Shown: one piece after another, positions 27,326 through 35,677 of the stretch | Layout of the letters: each line of letters begins with the position of its first letter | Position numbering within the stretch: the stretch's first letter is position 1 | Origin: Chitinophaga filiformis | GTDB lineage: Bacteria > Bacteroidota > Bacteroidia > Chitinophagales > Chitinophagaceae | Reading direction: 5' to 3' | Assembly: GCF_023100805.1 (NCBI RefSeq) | Contig: NZ_CP095855.1 | Span: 1,116,001 to 1,180,000, forward strand | Length of the DNA stretch: 64,000 nucleotides | Made by a program: the position numbers and the translations under genes | The notes under the pieces: model-generated | Database searches by the model: none | Told to the model about the DNA's origin: nothing | The model's input: only the letters and a program-made list of their open reading frames with translations

Positions 27326-27988
27326 ATGATACAGTTAAGACATATCTCCAAGTATTATCCCGTAGGATTTGGTAAGAATGAAATATTAAAAGATATTGAT
27401 CTCAGGATCTTTGAAGGAGAGTTTGTATCCATTATGGGCCCTTCGGGTTCAGGTAAATCCACCCTCTTACATATTTTGGGATTGCTGGAAGAACCTTCTC
27501 AGGGAGAGTACCTGTTTGACGGGGAGCCGGTACATAAAATGAATGAAAAGAAACGTACACAGTTGCACCGGGGCGCAATAGGATTTGTTTTCCAGGCTTA
27601 CCACCTGATAGACGAGCTGACGGTGTATGAAAATATCGAGACGCCTTTATTGTATAAGAACATGCCGGCAGCTGAACGGAAAAGTCGTGTAGCCGACATC
27701 CTGGACCGCTTCAATATTGTGGCCAAGAAAGACCTGTTTCCCAACCAGTTATCAGGCGGACAGCAACAGTTGGTGGGCATCGCCCGCGCATTGGTAGGCG
27801 AACCGAAGGTGATACTGGCAGACGAGCCGACAGGCAATCTCCATTCAGACCAGGCAAAGGAGATCATGGAACTGTTCAAGCAGTTGAATGAAAAGGATAA
27901 GATTACGATAGTGCAGGTAACACACTCCGAACTTAATGCAACTTATGGTCACAGGATCATACAGATCCGTGACGGGAAAATCGCATAA
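27326..27988 (+). CDS. ABC transporter ATP-binding protein (second)
   Basis: A 220-residue ATPase with Walker [11 protein letters not shown]-loop [22 protein letters not shown], signature [15 protein letters not shown] and Walker [16 protein letters not shown]. It differs from the first ATPase in having Leu after GGQQQ and His in place of Asp in the D-loop (NLH for NLD), which defines a separate but apparently functional subgroup. The switch His is in VTHSELN. It likely served the permease now lost next to it, and may now serve the remaining ones. Confidence 0.94.
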   Translation: MIQLRHISKYYPVGFGKNEILKDIDLRIFEGEFVSIMGPSGSGKSTLLHILGLLEEPSQGEYLFDGEPVHKMNEKKRTQLHRGAIGFVFQAYHLIDELTVYENIETPLLYKNMPAAERKSRVADILDRFNIVAKKDLFPNQLSGGQQQLVGIARALVGEPKVILADEPTGNLHSDQAKEIMELFKQLNEKDKITIVQVTHSELNATYGHRIIQIRDGKIA

Positions 27989-28000
27989 TTTCTTACAGGT

Positions 28001-28078
28001 AATTCCCGACGTCAGGTAATCTTATCAAGCTGTTGTGCGCAGGCACGGGGTCTGATAGGGATCCCGGTGTCGGGAATT
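28001..28078. repeat. 78-base nested palindromic element before tolC
   Basis: Terminal arms AATTCCCGAC (28001-28010) and GTCGGGAATT (28069-28078) pair perfectly over 10 bp. Inside them TATCA (28023-28027) pairs with TGATA (28053-28057), and GTGC (28035-28038) pairs with GCAC (28043-28046) around a 4-base loop. The folded unit sits 80 bases before the TolC start. It could be a structured mRNA leader or a small mobile palindrome (REP/MITE-like). Confidence 0.55.
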
Positions 28079-28157
28079 GTTTGTTTGCGAATATTTTACG
28101 CCATTCATAAAGAATTTATTTATGTTATCATCACAATTATTATATTTTTGGAAGGTC

Positions 28158-29612
28158 ATGAAAATATCCAAAATCCCGGGATGTATCCTGGCACTGTGCA
28201 TCTTGTTTGCTAACTCTGCGACCTTAAAGGCGCAGGACACCTGGACACTGCAACGTTCTGTTGATTACGCGCTGGCAAACAACATATCGATCAAGCAACA
28301 AGACGTGCAGAAACGTTTTGCGGCACTGACATACCAGCAGAGTAAGTTGGCGCAGATCCCTACCCTCAGCACAGGCGTGCAGGCTACATATGGTTCCGGC
28401 CGTAACATTGACCCGTATACCAATACGATCATTACCCAATCTTACTTCAACGTTGGCGCGGGGGTGAATGCCAATGTTAATATCTTCAACTGGTTCTACC
28501 GCCGTAACCTGATAGCTGCCAACAGCTACGAGGCGAAAGCACAGGATAATTTCCTGGAGAAGGCCAAGAATAACGTGGCGTTCAATATTGCTGCCGCCTT
28601 CCTTCAGATCCTGCTCAATATGGAACAGGTACACATCAGTGAGCTACAGGTAAAACTGACCGCGTCTCAGCTGGAGAACACCAAAAAGCTGGTGATCGCC
28701 GGTTCCAAACCGGAGAGTGACCAGGCTGACCTGGAAACCAAACTGGCAAATGACAGCGTGAACCTGATCACCGCACAGAATAATGTGATCATGTCCACAT
28801 TGGAAATGAAGGCCTATCTGAACCTGGGATTTGACGTACCATATGTACCGCAGGTGCCCGCCAATATTGCTGAAATTCCTATTCCCCGCCTGGATGAAGT
28901 AGACCCGGAAATGGTCTTCAGCGCGGCGCAGAACAATAACCCCGGCATAAAAGGAGATCTGTTAAGGATAAAATCCATGGAACGTACATACGCTTCCCAG
29001 AAAGGCCTCCTGTATCCGAGCCTGTCAGCATCCGGTAACCTGAATACCAGTTATGCCAACAGTGCGAAAAACCAGGTGATCACAGGATATACTCCTTTTA
29101 CACAGGATATCGGTGAGGTTGCTATAGGTGGAAACACCTATACGGTAAAAGCTACCGGTCAGACACCCAGTTATAAACTGGTAACTATCCCGTTCAGCGA
29201 TCAGATCAACAATAACTTCCGTCAGTCCGTAGGTCTTTCTCTGAATATTCCTATCCTGAACGGATGGTCACAGAGAACGGCTGTAAAGCAGGCTAAACTG
29301 AATATTGAAACACAAAAGCTGACTTTAGACCAGGACCTTCAACAATTACGCAGGGATATTTATACCGCTCATGCGAACGCAATGGCCGCTATCCAGAAGT
29401 TTTCAGCCTCCTCAAAAGGAGTGGAGTCTTCTCAGCGTGCATACGATTTTGCCACGAAGCGTTTCGATCTGGGTTTAATGAATACAATTGACTATATTAC
29501 TACCCAGAACAACCTGTTCCGAGCGCAGATCGATAAGGTATCAGCCCAATACGAATATATATTTAGAATGAAACTACTGGAGTTTTACAGGGACCAGAAG
29601 GTCTCGCTGTAG
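28158..29612 (+). CDS. TolC-family outer-membrane efflux channel
   Basis: I choose ATG 28158 (484 residues) because it gives a clean signal peptide ending TLKAQ; an upstream in-frame ATG at 28077 would add 27 residues and overlap the palindromic element. The mature part begins WTLQRSVDYALANNISIKQQ and has the duplicated outer-membrane efflux repeats with two long helical hairpins; the second repeat includes FRQSVGLSLNIPILNGWSQR and AYDFATKRFDLGLMNTIDYI. It forms a trimeric channel across the outer membrane for the HlyD adaptors and permeases of this cluster. Confidence 0.94.
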   Translation: MKISKIPGCILALCILFANSATLKAQDTWTLQRSVDYALANNISIKQQDVQKRFAALTYQQSKLAQIPTLSTGVQATYGSGRNIDPYTNTIITQSYFNVGAGVNANVNIFNWFYRRNLIAANSYEAKAQDNFLEKAKNNVAFNIAAAFLQILLNMEQVHISELQVKLTASQLENTKKLVIAGSKPESDQADLETKLANDSVNLITAQNNVIMSTLEMKAYLNLGFDVPYVPQVPANIAEIPIPRLDEVDPEMVFSAAQNNNPGIKGDLLRIKSMERTYASQKGLLYPSLSASGNLNTSYANSAKNQVITGYTPFTQDIGEVAIGGNTYTVKATGQTPSYKLVTIPFSDQINNNFRQSVGLSLNIPILNGWSQRTAVKQAKLNIETQKLTLDQDLQQLRRDIYTAHANAMAAIQKFSASSKGVESSQRAYDFATKRFDLGLMNTIDYITTQNNLFRAQIDKVSAQYEYIFRMKLLEFYRDQKVSL

Positions 29613-29645
29613 CAGCTCCCTTCCTTTTGAAATACGCCGTTTTAT

Positions 29646-31004
29646 ATGAAGAGAAAGACACTTTTCTGGATCTTGGGGATCATTATTTTGCTGATTGTCA
29701 TTGTGGCTGTAAGCAGAGCTGGCAAAGACGACAGCATTAAAGTGGCGGTAGATAACGCCGCTGAAAAAACTATTATAGAGGTAGTTTCTGCCAGTGGTAA
29801 GATCTACCCTGAAACAGAAGTAAAGGTCAGCTCTGACGTATCCGGTGAAATCGTAGATCTTCCCGTACTGGAGGGAGACTCTGTACAGAAAGGCCAGGTG
29901 CTGGTACGCATCTATGCCGATGTATATGGCTCCGTGCGTGATAAGGCAACAGCCTCCCTCAGCCAGGCACAGGCCCAGCTGGCTAATACCGCCGCTTCAC
30001 TGAATGCATTTAAAGCCAAACTGGAACAGAGTAAAGCTGCTTACGACCGTAACAAGGAACTGCTGGCACAGAAAGTAGTGTCGCGTAGTGAATTTGAAAC
30101 CGCCGAAGCCACTTACCGCTCTGCCCTGGCAGATTATAACGCCGCTGCCGAGCAGGTGAACAGCAACCGTTATGCTGTACAAAGCGCAAAGGCCGGGCTG
30201 ACAGAAGCCAACACTAACCTGAAACGTACTACTATCGTAGCGCCGATGAGTGGCGTGGTATCACTGCTGCCTGTTAAAAAAGGGGAACGTGTGGTTGGTA
30301 CCGGTCAGATGAGCGGTACAGAAATCATGCGCATCGCTGACCTGAATGTGATGGAAGTGCAGGTAGATGTAGGCGAAAATGACATTCCCCGTGTAAAATA
30401 TAATGACACAGCTATCGTAGAAGTAGATGCTTACAGCGATCGTAAATTCAAGGGAATTGTAACCCAGATCGCGAGTTCAAGTAAAGGTGCGGCTACCAGC
30501 AGTGCATCCACATCAACTTCCTCTGCAGAACAGGTGACCAGCTATATTGTCCATATCCGCATTCTGCCGGATAGTTATAAAGATCTGATCGATCCTACAC
30601 ATCCGAAGAATTTCCCTTTCCGTCCGGGTATGAGCGCCAGCGTAGATATTCAGACACGCAGGAAGAACAATGTACTGGCAGTGCCTATCAATGCAGTGAC
30701 CACCCGCGATATTGTTGACAGCTCCAAAGCAGTAGGCGCCAAAAAAGAAGACCTGGCGGCTGCAAAAGAAAGTGGTAAAGACCTGAAGGAAGTTGTTTTT
30801 GTATTGCAACCGGATAAAACAGTGAAACTGGTAACAGTTACTACCGGTGTGCAGGATGATACCAACATTGAAGTATTGTCAGGACTAAAAGCGGGCGATC
30901 AGGTGATCAGCGCTCCTTATTCCGCAGTGTCAAAAGATCTCGACCAGGGGAAAAAAGTGAGAGTGGTTCCGAAGAAAGAGTTGTTCGAGAACAAAGGCAA
31001 ATAA
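29646..31004 (+). CDS. HlyD-family periplasmic adaptor subunit (second)
   Basis: A 452-residue membrane-fusion protein with an N-terminal anchor (about 5-22), lipoyl halves around VVSASGKIYPETEVKVSSDVSG and TIVAPMSGVVSLLPVKKGERV, a coiled-coil hairpin (about 95-190) and a C-terminal beta domain with a Ser/Thr-rich insertion (about 278-300). It resembles MacA-type adaptors. Two different adaptors in one cluster suggest that the permeases form more than one pump with the single TolC. It starts 33 bases after tolC and is followed by two terminators. Confidence 0.93.
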   Translation: MKRKTLFWILGIIILLIVIVAVSRAGKDDSIKVAVDNAAEKTIIEVVSASGKIYPETEVKVSSDVSGEIVDLPVLEGDSVQKGQVLVRIYADVYGSVRDKATASLSQAQAQLANTAASLNAFKAKLEQSKAAYDRNKELLAQKVVSRSEFETAEATYRSALADYNAAAEQVNSNRYAVQSAKAGLTEANTNLKRTTIVAPMSGVVSLLPVKKGERVVGTGQMSGTEIMRIADLNVMEVQVDVGENDIPRVKYNDTAIVEVDAYSDRKFKGIVTQIASSSKGAATSSASTSTSSAEQVTSYIVHIRILPDSYKDLIDPTHPKNFPFRPGMSASVDIQTRRKNNVLAVPINAVTTRDIVDSSKAVGAKKEDLAAAKESGKDLKEVVFVLQPDKTVKLVTVTTGVQDDTNIEVLSGLKAGDQVISAPYSAVSKDLDQGKKVRVVPKKELFENKGK

Positions 31005-31027
31005 AGATATTCCGGTATAAAGGAGAG

Positions 31028-31060
31028 GAGGGTGTATCATTGTACGATGCACCCTCTTTT
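31028..31060 (+). terminator. Terminator ending the ABC export cluster
   Basis: GAGGGTGTATC (31028-31038) pairs with GATGCACCCTC (31046-31056) with one G-U pair, followed by TTTTTA. A second small hairpin, ACCCA/TGGGT (31131-31143) with a T-run, lies further down as a back-up. Confidence 0.85.
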
Positions 31061-31172
31061 TATTTGAGTATCTGATAGCGTCAGGTAGTCATTTAAGCAA
31101 TTCTCAGCGCCTGTTTTTACTTCTGAGCCTACCCATTTTGGGTTTTTTAGGATGTAAACAGGACTATCACGA

Positions 31173-31727
31173 TTAAAAAATGATAAGTAGTTTATGCATC
31201 AACGCCTGTGCTTTCCGATAAGCGCTGTTTAACTGGTTACGTACGGTTTGTTCCGCTGTCCCCGTCTTTGACGCTATCTCCCGGATGCTTAACTCATCAA
31301 AATGTGACCAGGTAAATACCTGCCGTTCCTTTTCAGGAAGTGCCTGCAGATCATCCTGTAACTGGGCTATGATGTCCCTGTGTATGATCATACTCATAGT
31401 AAGTTCAGAACCCTGTTCTTTATACTGTTCGTACTTCTCCAGGTATCTCTCTTTTACACCGTCATCCCTGAACTTACGGAGTATCATTTTCCTGGCAGCG
31501 CTGAACAGGTAATAACGGATGTGGGAGTTAATGTGCAGGGTATGCCTTCTTTCCCAGAGATCAGTGAACAGGTCCTGAATCAGGTCCTGTGCGTCTGCCT
31601 CGTTACACAATACGCGGGTTGTATACTGGTATAATGAATCCCAGTAAGTGTTAAATAGCTTCTCAAAAGAAAGAGACTCTCCGGTATGAGGGATGTCTGA
31701 CAGTCTCTCGCGTTGATCTGTTGTCAT
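31173..31727 (-). CDS. ECF-type RNA polymerase sigma factor (orphan)
   Basis: A 184-residue sigma-70-like factor of the Bacteroidota ECF expansion. Region 2 is around 24-95 (LFNTYWDSLYQYTTRVL, DLIQDLFTDLWERR) and region 4 around 125-180 with the HTH in LSIREIASKTGTAEQTVRNQLNSAYRKA. No FecR-type anti-sigma gene lies next to it, unlike the factor at 44220, so its control is unclear. It diverges from the small basic protein gene; the space between them carries two copies of ACTTAACATTGG. Confidence 0.93.
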   Translation of the reverse strand: MTTDQRERLSDIPHTGESLSFEKLFNTYWDSLYQYTTRVLCNEADAQDLIQDLFTDLWERRHTLHINSHIRYYLFSAARKMILRKFRDDGVKERYLEKYEQYKEQGSELTMSMIIHRDIIAQLQDDLQALPEKERQVFTWSHFDELSIREIASKTGTAEQTVRNQLNSAYRKAQALMHKLLIIF

Positions 31728-31798
31728 ATGTCCAGGCGGCTGCTAAAAATAGAATGTTGAAGCGAGCTGAAAGAAGGGTCTGTCAAATTATCATGAAG

Positions 31799-31892
31799 AC
31801 TTAACATTGGAGGCCGGTGGGTAATTATACACAACGGGGAAATTGTTGTCGGGATCATCGTACTGCGAAAACTTAACATTGGCCTATGTTAA
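31799..31892. promoter_or_regulatory. Paired 12-base repeats and a palindrome between divergent genes
   Basis: ACTTAACATTGG occurs at 31799-31810 and again at 31871-31882. The second copy also forms a perfect inverted repeat, TTAACAT (31873-31879) with ATGTTAA (31886-31892). Two spaced copies of a half-palindrome between divergent genes are typical of an operator, but no regulator can be named. Confidence 0.4.
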
Positions 31893-31940
31893 TTTAAGAT
31901 TAAATTTATGTTATCATATTTAACCAACGTTTAATAAGTT

Positions 31941-32222
31941 ATGTCAAGTACAGATACAGCGAAGACCGCTAAGCCTGCCAAGGCATCCCGCAAAGAAGCA
32001 CGCACCACCATAGAAAAGAAATTAGACCTGTTATTAGTAGACCTGAAGAAAGAACTGGGAGAAACAAAGTTCAAAAACAGGATCAGGAAAGCTGCCAAAC
32101 TATTGAGTAAAGGTCTGGACAAGCCTAAAAAGAAAGCCCTTGCCAAGAAAAAGGTAGCTAAGAAAGCCGCTAAACTCGCAAAGCCTGCAAAAGTGGAATC
32201 CACAACAAAAGCAGCAGAATAA
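31941..32222 (+). CDS. Small Lys/Ala-rich basic protein (histone H1-like tail)
   Basis: A 93-residue protein. The middle (about 17-60) is a charged helix (TTIEKKLDLLLVDLKKELGETKFKNRIRKAAKLL) and both ends are Lys/Ala/Pro-rich; the C-terminal stretch ALAKKKVAKKAAKLAKPAK resembles histone H1-like nucleoid tails. It is probably a DNA-associated protein of the cytoplasm. I do not recognise a named family. Codon use is normal for the window and no partner gene is obvious. Confidence 0.75.
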   Translation: MSSTDTAKTAKPAKASRKEARTTIEKKLDLLLVDLKKELGETKFKNRIRKAAKLLSKGLDKPKKKALAKKKVAKKAAKLAKPAKVESTTKAAE

Positions 32223-32326
32223 ATACATTTCATCAGGAACAAATACTGGTAATATATATTTAACAGCCCGCCTGTAACAGTTAACTGTTATATGCGGGCT
32301 GTGTGCTATATATTTAAGGCTTTTGT

Positions 32327-34372
32327 ATGAAAAAGAGTCTTATATATTTACTGGGCCTGCTCTCTTTGTCAGCAGCCGCTCAACAAACTGGTCAGGTGAA
32401 TGTGTTCCTGGGTTCTTCCGGGGATCATGGGCAAATGTCGCCCGCCGCTTGCTATCCTTTCAGCATGTTAAGCATTGGCCCGGAAACCTATCCTGATACC
32501 CATACGGGCTATGAATACCTGGCCAAAGAATTCCTGGGCTTCACCCACAACCGCATGGAGGGAGTGGGTTGCCAGGGATGTGGCGGTAACCTGCTGGTGC
32601 GCCCTTTTCTCGGTGATGGTCCTGTAAAGGCAGACCTGATCAAATATGAGGAACAGGCATCGCCGGGTTATTATCACGTTGGGTTTACCAATGGTATCAA
32701 TGCCTCATTCACAGTATACAAAAATGGCGGCCTCCACCAATACCATTTTCCCGCAGGTAAAAAAGGTCTGCTTGTTGACCTGGGACATGCACACGTGGGT
32801 CGTTTTGTGGCAGAGGAACATGCTATCGACGGAAATGCCGTTAGCGGCTGGATCGAGTCAAAAACTACCTGTAGCGCCGGTGTATACAGGATCTACTATT
32901 ACCTGGAAACAGACCATCCCGTAAAATGGACAGCGACTCAGGCCCATGAACTGGTAGCAACTACTACAGACAACGATCTTGGGGTGCGGGTAGGATTATC
33001 GTCTGTGGGTACTTCCTATGCCAAAGCGGCCATCACCCGCGATGCTTTTGATGTAGTAAAACGGCAAAGTGAACAGGACTGGAACAAGGCGCTGGGCCAT
33101 ATCAAAGTGAAAGGAGATCCCGCCAGGGAAAAGTTATTCTATTCCCTGTTTTACAGGTCTATACAGTCGCCTTACGTGGTATCAGCGCCTGATGGCGCTT
33201 ATATAGCCACCGATGGTACCCTGCAGCATACCAGTACTAAGATCTACAATGGTTGGGCCATCTGGGATAACTATAGGACACAATTGCCTTTGCTATCTAT
33301 CGCCTTCCCTCAGGAGTACCAGGATATGACCACTTCTGTCGCCGGACTATACCGGCATGGAAAAAAAGATTATGCCACCCTGCATGAGCCTTCTATTACC
33401 GTAAGAACAGAACATGCCATCGTCGTGCTGCTGGACGCCATGAAAAAGGGTTACAAACTGGATTTTAAGGCCATTGCCGATTCAGTTGAAAAGGAAATAA
33501 AGAACCTCGACTATGCACATCCTGATAAGGCATTGGAGTCCTCTTACGATGCCTGGGCATTGTCAGAGATCTATTACGCGTTCAAGGACAACGCCCGCGG
33601 CGACCAGTACAGGCAACAGGCAGCGGAATATAAAAAGTACTGGCAGAAAGATTTCCAGGACCTTACCCGCAAGGACGTAGACCGTATGCAGGCCAGGGGA
33701 TTATACCAGGGTACCATCTGGCAATACCGCTGGTTCGTGCCGTTTGATCTGAAAGGTTTGATGGAGCTGTGCGGCGGTGAGCAGGCTTACATTTCTCAGC
33801 TGGATGAATTTTTCGGGAATGACTATTACTGTCATGCTAACCAGCCGGACCTGCAGGTGCCCTTCATGTACAATGTGACCAGCCAGCCATGGAAATCGCA
33901 GGCCCTGGTGCACAAGATCGCTGTAGACACCATGGTTCAGCATTATTTTAACGATAATAGCCGCGGTATCGGCTCAGAGATAGATGTCATTTATAAGAAC
34001 CAGCCGGCAGCCTATGTCAGAACGATGGACGATGATGCCGGAACGATGTCGTCGTGGTTTGTACTGGTATCCACCGGTGTCTTCCCTGCCTGTATAGGAT
34101 CGCCGATATACTACCTGAATGTTCCCCTGTTTGAGTCAGTAGAGTGGCAATGGCCAGGCGCTAAACCTTTCTCTGTGCACGTAAAGAACTTCGGCGACTG
34201 TAATGTGTATATCCGCGAGGTATGGTTGAACGGGAAGAAACTGGATCGTAACTGGATCACACATGCTGAGATCTCCAATGGCGGAAAACTGGAAATTGTG
34301 GCGACCGGCAAACCAGCTGAGGAGCAGGGGCCGGGTAATAAATGGATCTCAGCAATTGGTAGCCAACAATAG
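32327..34372 (+). CDS. Glycoside hydrolase family 92 protein (alpha-mannosidase-like)
   Basis: A 681-residue secreted protein with a signal peptide ending SAAAQ. The N-terminal beta-sandwich contains GSSGDHGQMSPAACYPFSM and TGYEYLAKEFLGFTHNRMEG, and the (alpha/alpha)6 domain has NGWAIWDNYRTQLPLLSIA, YDAWALSEIYYAF, QPDLQVPFMYNVTSQPWKSQ and DDDAGTMSSWFVLVSTGVFPAC, in GH92 order. GH92 enzymes are calcium-dependent exo-alpha-mannosidases. The usual NDDxGQMSAW motif here reads DDDAGTMSSW, and C555-type motifs vary, so the preferred linkage or sugar may differ. It stands alone, not in a SusCD locus. Confidence 0.88.
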   Translation: MKKSLIYLLGLLSLSAAAQQTGQVNVFLGSSGDHGQMSPAACYPFSMLSIGPETYPDTHTGYEYLAKEFLGFTHNRMEGVGCQGCGGNLLVRPFLGDGPVKADLIKYEEQASPGYYHVGFTNGINASFTVYKNGGLHQYHFPAGKKGLLVDLGHAHVGRFVAEEHAIDGNAVSGWIESKTTCSAGVYRIYYYLETDHPVKWTATQAHELVATTTDNDLGVRVGLSSVGTSYAKAAITRDAFDVVKRQSEQDWNKALGHIKVKGDPAREKLFYSLFYRSIQSPYVVSAPDGAYIATDGTLQHTSTKIYNGWAIWDNYRTQLPLLSIAFPQEYQDMTTSVAGLYRHGKKDYATLHEPSITVRTEHAIVVLLDAMKKGYKLDFKAIADSVEKEIKNLDYAHPDKALESSYDAWALSEIYYAFKDNARGDQYRQQAAEYKKYWQKDFQDLTRKDVDRMQARGLYQGTIWQYRWFVPFDLKGLMELCGGEQAYISQLDEFFGNDYYCHANQPDLQVPFMYNVTSQPWKSQALVHKIAVDTMVQHYFNDNSRGIGSEIDVIYKNQPAAYVRTMDDDAGTMSSWFVLVSTGVFPACIGSPIYYLNVPLFESVEWQWPGAKPFSVHVKNFGDCNVYIREVWLNGKKLDRNWITHAEISNGGKLEIVATGKPAEEQGPGNKWISAIGSQQ

Positions 34373-34389
34373 ATATAGCACATTCCTGG

Positions 34390-34466
34390 ATATAAGCCAT
34401 ATATGACGCATATTATAACCCATACTTAGAAGATATGGGTTATAATAGGTCGTATATGGCTTATAT
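34390..34466. terminator. Very long inverted repeat between convergent genes
   Basis: The left arm (34390-34424) and right arm (34434-34466) pair over 13 bp (ATATAAGCCATAT outer stem) and 14 bp (TATTATAACCCATA inner stem), separated by an 8/6-base internal loop, with a 9-base apical loop. It lies between the GH92 stop and the end of the convergent lipoprotein gene and probably ends transcription from both sides. Confidence 0.7.
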
Positions 34467-34499
34467 ATGAGTAACCTCAGTATCCCGGTCCTTTTAGAA

Positions 34500-35516
34500 T
34501 CAGTTGATCCCTTTATATTGGTTGTAAATATAGGTCAGATCGAATGTACCGAGGTTCTTGTAGTAGATGTTGAACATCTTGGCAGGATCGGTTGCGATCT
34601 CGCCCCCCTGAACATCTCCATCATCTCCGTCGTTCCATGCCCATGGAGCATTGGCGCCGCCATCGCCGTAACTGCTAACCAGACCGCCTGAAGGGCTGTT
34701 AAACAGCTGCGTGTTGTTGCGCTGTTCCCATAAGCCACCGGCAGTGAATACGTCCACCAGTTTGTAGGATACGTTACGGTCGTCCGGATTGGTTGGAACT
34801 CCGGCAGTACGACCCGGCACATAGCGGATACCATCGCCGACAATGTTTACATAAGGATAGGCTTTCAGGCCATGACCTTTCGCCTCATGACCGGTAGTTG
34901 GGTGAGATTCGTTGTTGTAGTTTTCCATTGTGATGGTACCGTCGTTGGTTTCGTGGTTGTTCTGCCATGAGCTGCCCGATACGGTATAACTATAGAAATC
35001 TTTGTGGAAGGTGGTTACCATTGCCTGCAGGGCGCCGTAGGTAGTACCATCCTTTCTTACTACCACCTCCATGCCTTCGAAGTCGTTCTCGTGCTGGTCC
35101 AGGTAATAACCGAAAGGGTTATCTGTCCAGTCGCGTGGGTGGAAGAAGGCATAGTTGATGAACCAGTGTGTGCTGGTTTCTGCTACTGAATAGTATACGT
35201 GGGCAGCAGCTGCATAGTTACCTGCAATGTTGTTCCAGTTGTTGGTACCAACCCAGTCGCCATCGAAATTGATCGCGGTGATGTAATCGGCTTTGCCGCC
35301 AACAGCATAGTCGCCGGTCTGGTCAACGTCCTGGTAATGAACAGGCGCCCAGCGGTAGGCCAGTTCTTCATTGAAGTTTACAGCAGCGGCTTGTGTGGCG
35401 CCGAGCGTTTCAGGTTTCATTTGCTGTACATCTTCTTTGCTACAGGAAACGAGGATCGTGGATGCCAGCAGGAGCATGAGCGCTGGCAGGCTCAGTTTGT
35501 GGAAGAGCGTCTTCAT
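34500..35516 (-). CDS. Lipoprotein of unknown function, HENDFEG motif
   Basis: A 338-residue lipoprotein with a signal ending STILVSC (lipidated Cys about residue 25). The mature protein is rich in Trp, Tyr, Asn and Gly. A central stretch reads WFINYAFFHPRDW then DQHENDFEGMEVVV, followed by conserved-looking His residues (TTGHEAKGHGLKAYP). An H-x-N-D-(F/W)-E core recalls the metal-binding GHRHDWE heptapeptide of NPP1/necrosis-inducing-like proteins and Vps62-type proteins, but I do not claim membership. It is probably exposed on the envelope. There is no partner gene. Confidence 0.8.
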   Translation of the reverse strand: MKTLFHKLSLPALMLLLASTILVSCSKEDVQQMKPETLGATQAAAVNFNEELAYRWAPVHYQDVDQTGDYAVGGKADYITAINFDGDWVGTNNWNNIAGNYAAAAHVYYSVAETSTHWFINYAFFHPRDWTDNPFGYYLDQHENDFEGMEVVVRKDGTTYGALQAMVTTFHKDFYSYTVSGSSWQNNHETNDGTITMENYNNESHPTTGHEAKGHGLKAYPYVNIVGDGIRYVPGRTAGVPTNPDDRNVSYKLVDVFTAGGLWEQRNNTQLFNSPSGGLVSSYGDGGANAPWAWNDGDDGDVQGGEIATDPAKMFNIYYKNLGTFDLTYIYNQYKGIN

Positions 35517-35677
35517 AGGTCCGTAATTGTTGTCTTTTAATAAATAGTGCCGGGATAATAAGCGACTACGGAAATAAGTTTCGCTGAGGGGGCATTTTAA
35601 CCATTGGGGGGTATGGGCTTAACGATATGGTAATATTAGCCTGTAAATTCCTTACTTTGCGTGAAAAAGACAGATAC

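Noticed and set aside
14749-31004. Calling the ABC cluster a defence or toxin-export system
   Set aside because: Sensor kinase, sigma-54 activator, HlyD, FtsX-type permeases and TolC are a known Bacteroidota layout for efflux or envelope stress; no cargo gene is present to support anything more specific.
31200-31727. Pairing the orphan ECF sigma factor with the first SusC/SusD pair
   Set aside because: They are five kilobases apart with several unrelated transcripts between, and the first SusC lacks an STN domain, so FecR-type signalling is not supported.
34467-34691. 74-codon plus-strand frame
   Set aside because: It begins at the edge of the long inverted repeat and overlaps the end of the lipoprotein gene on the other strand.
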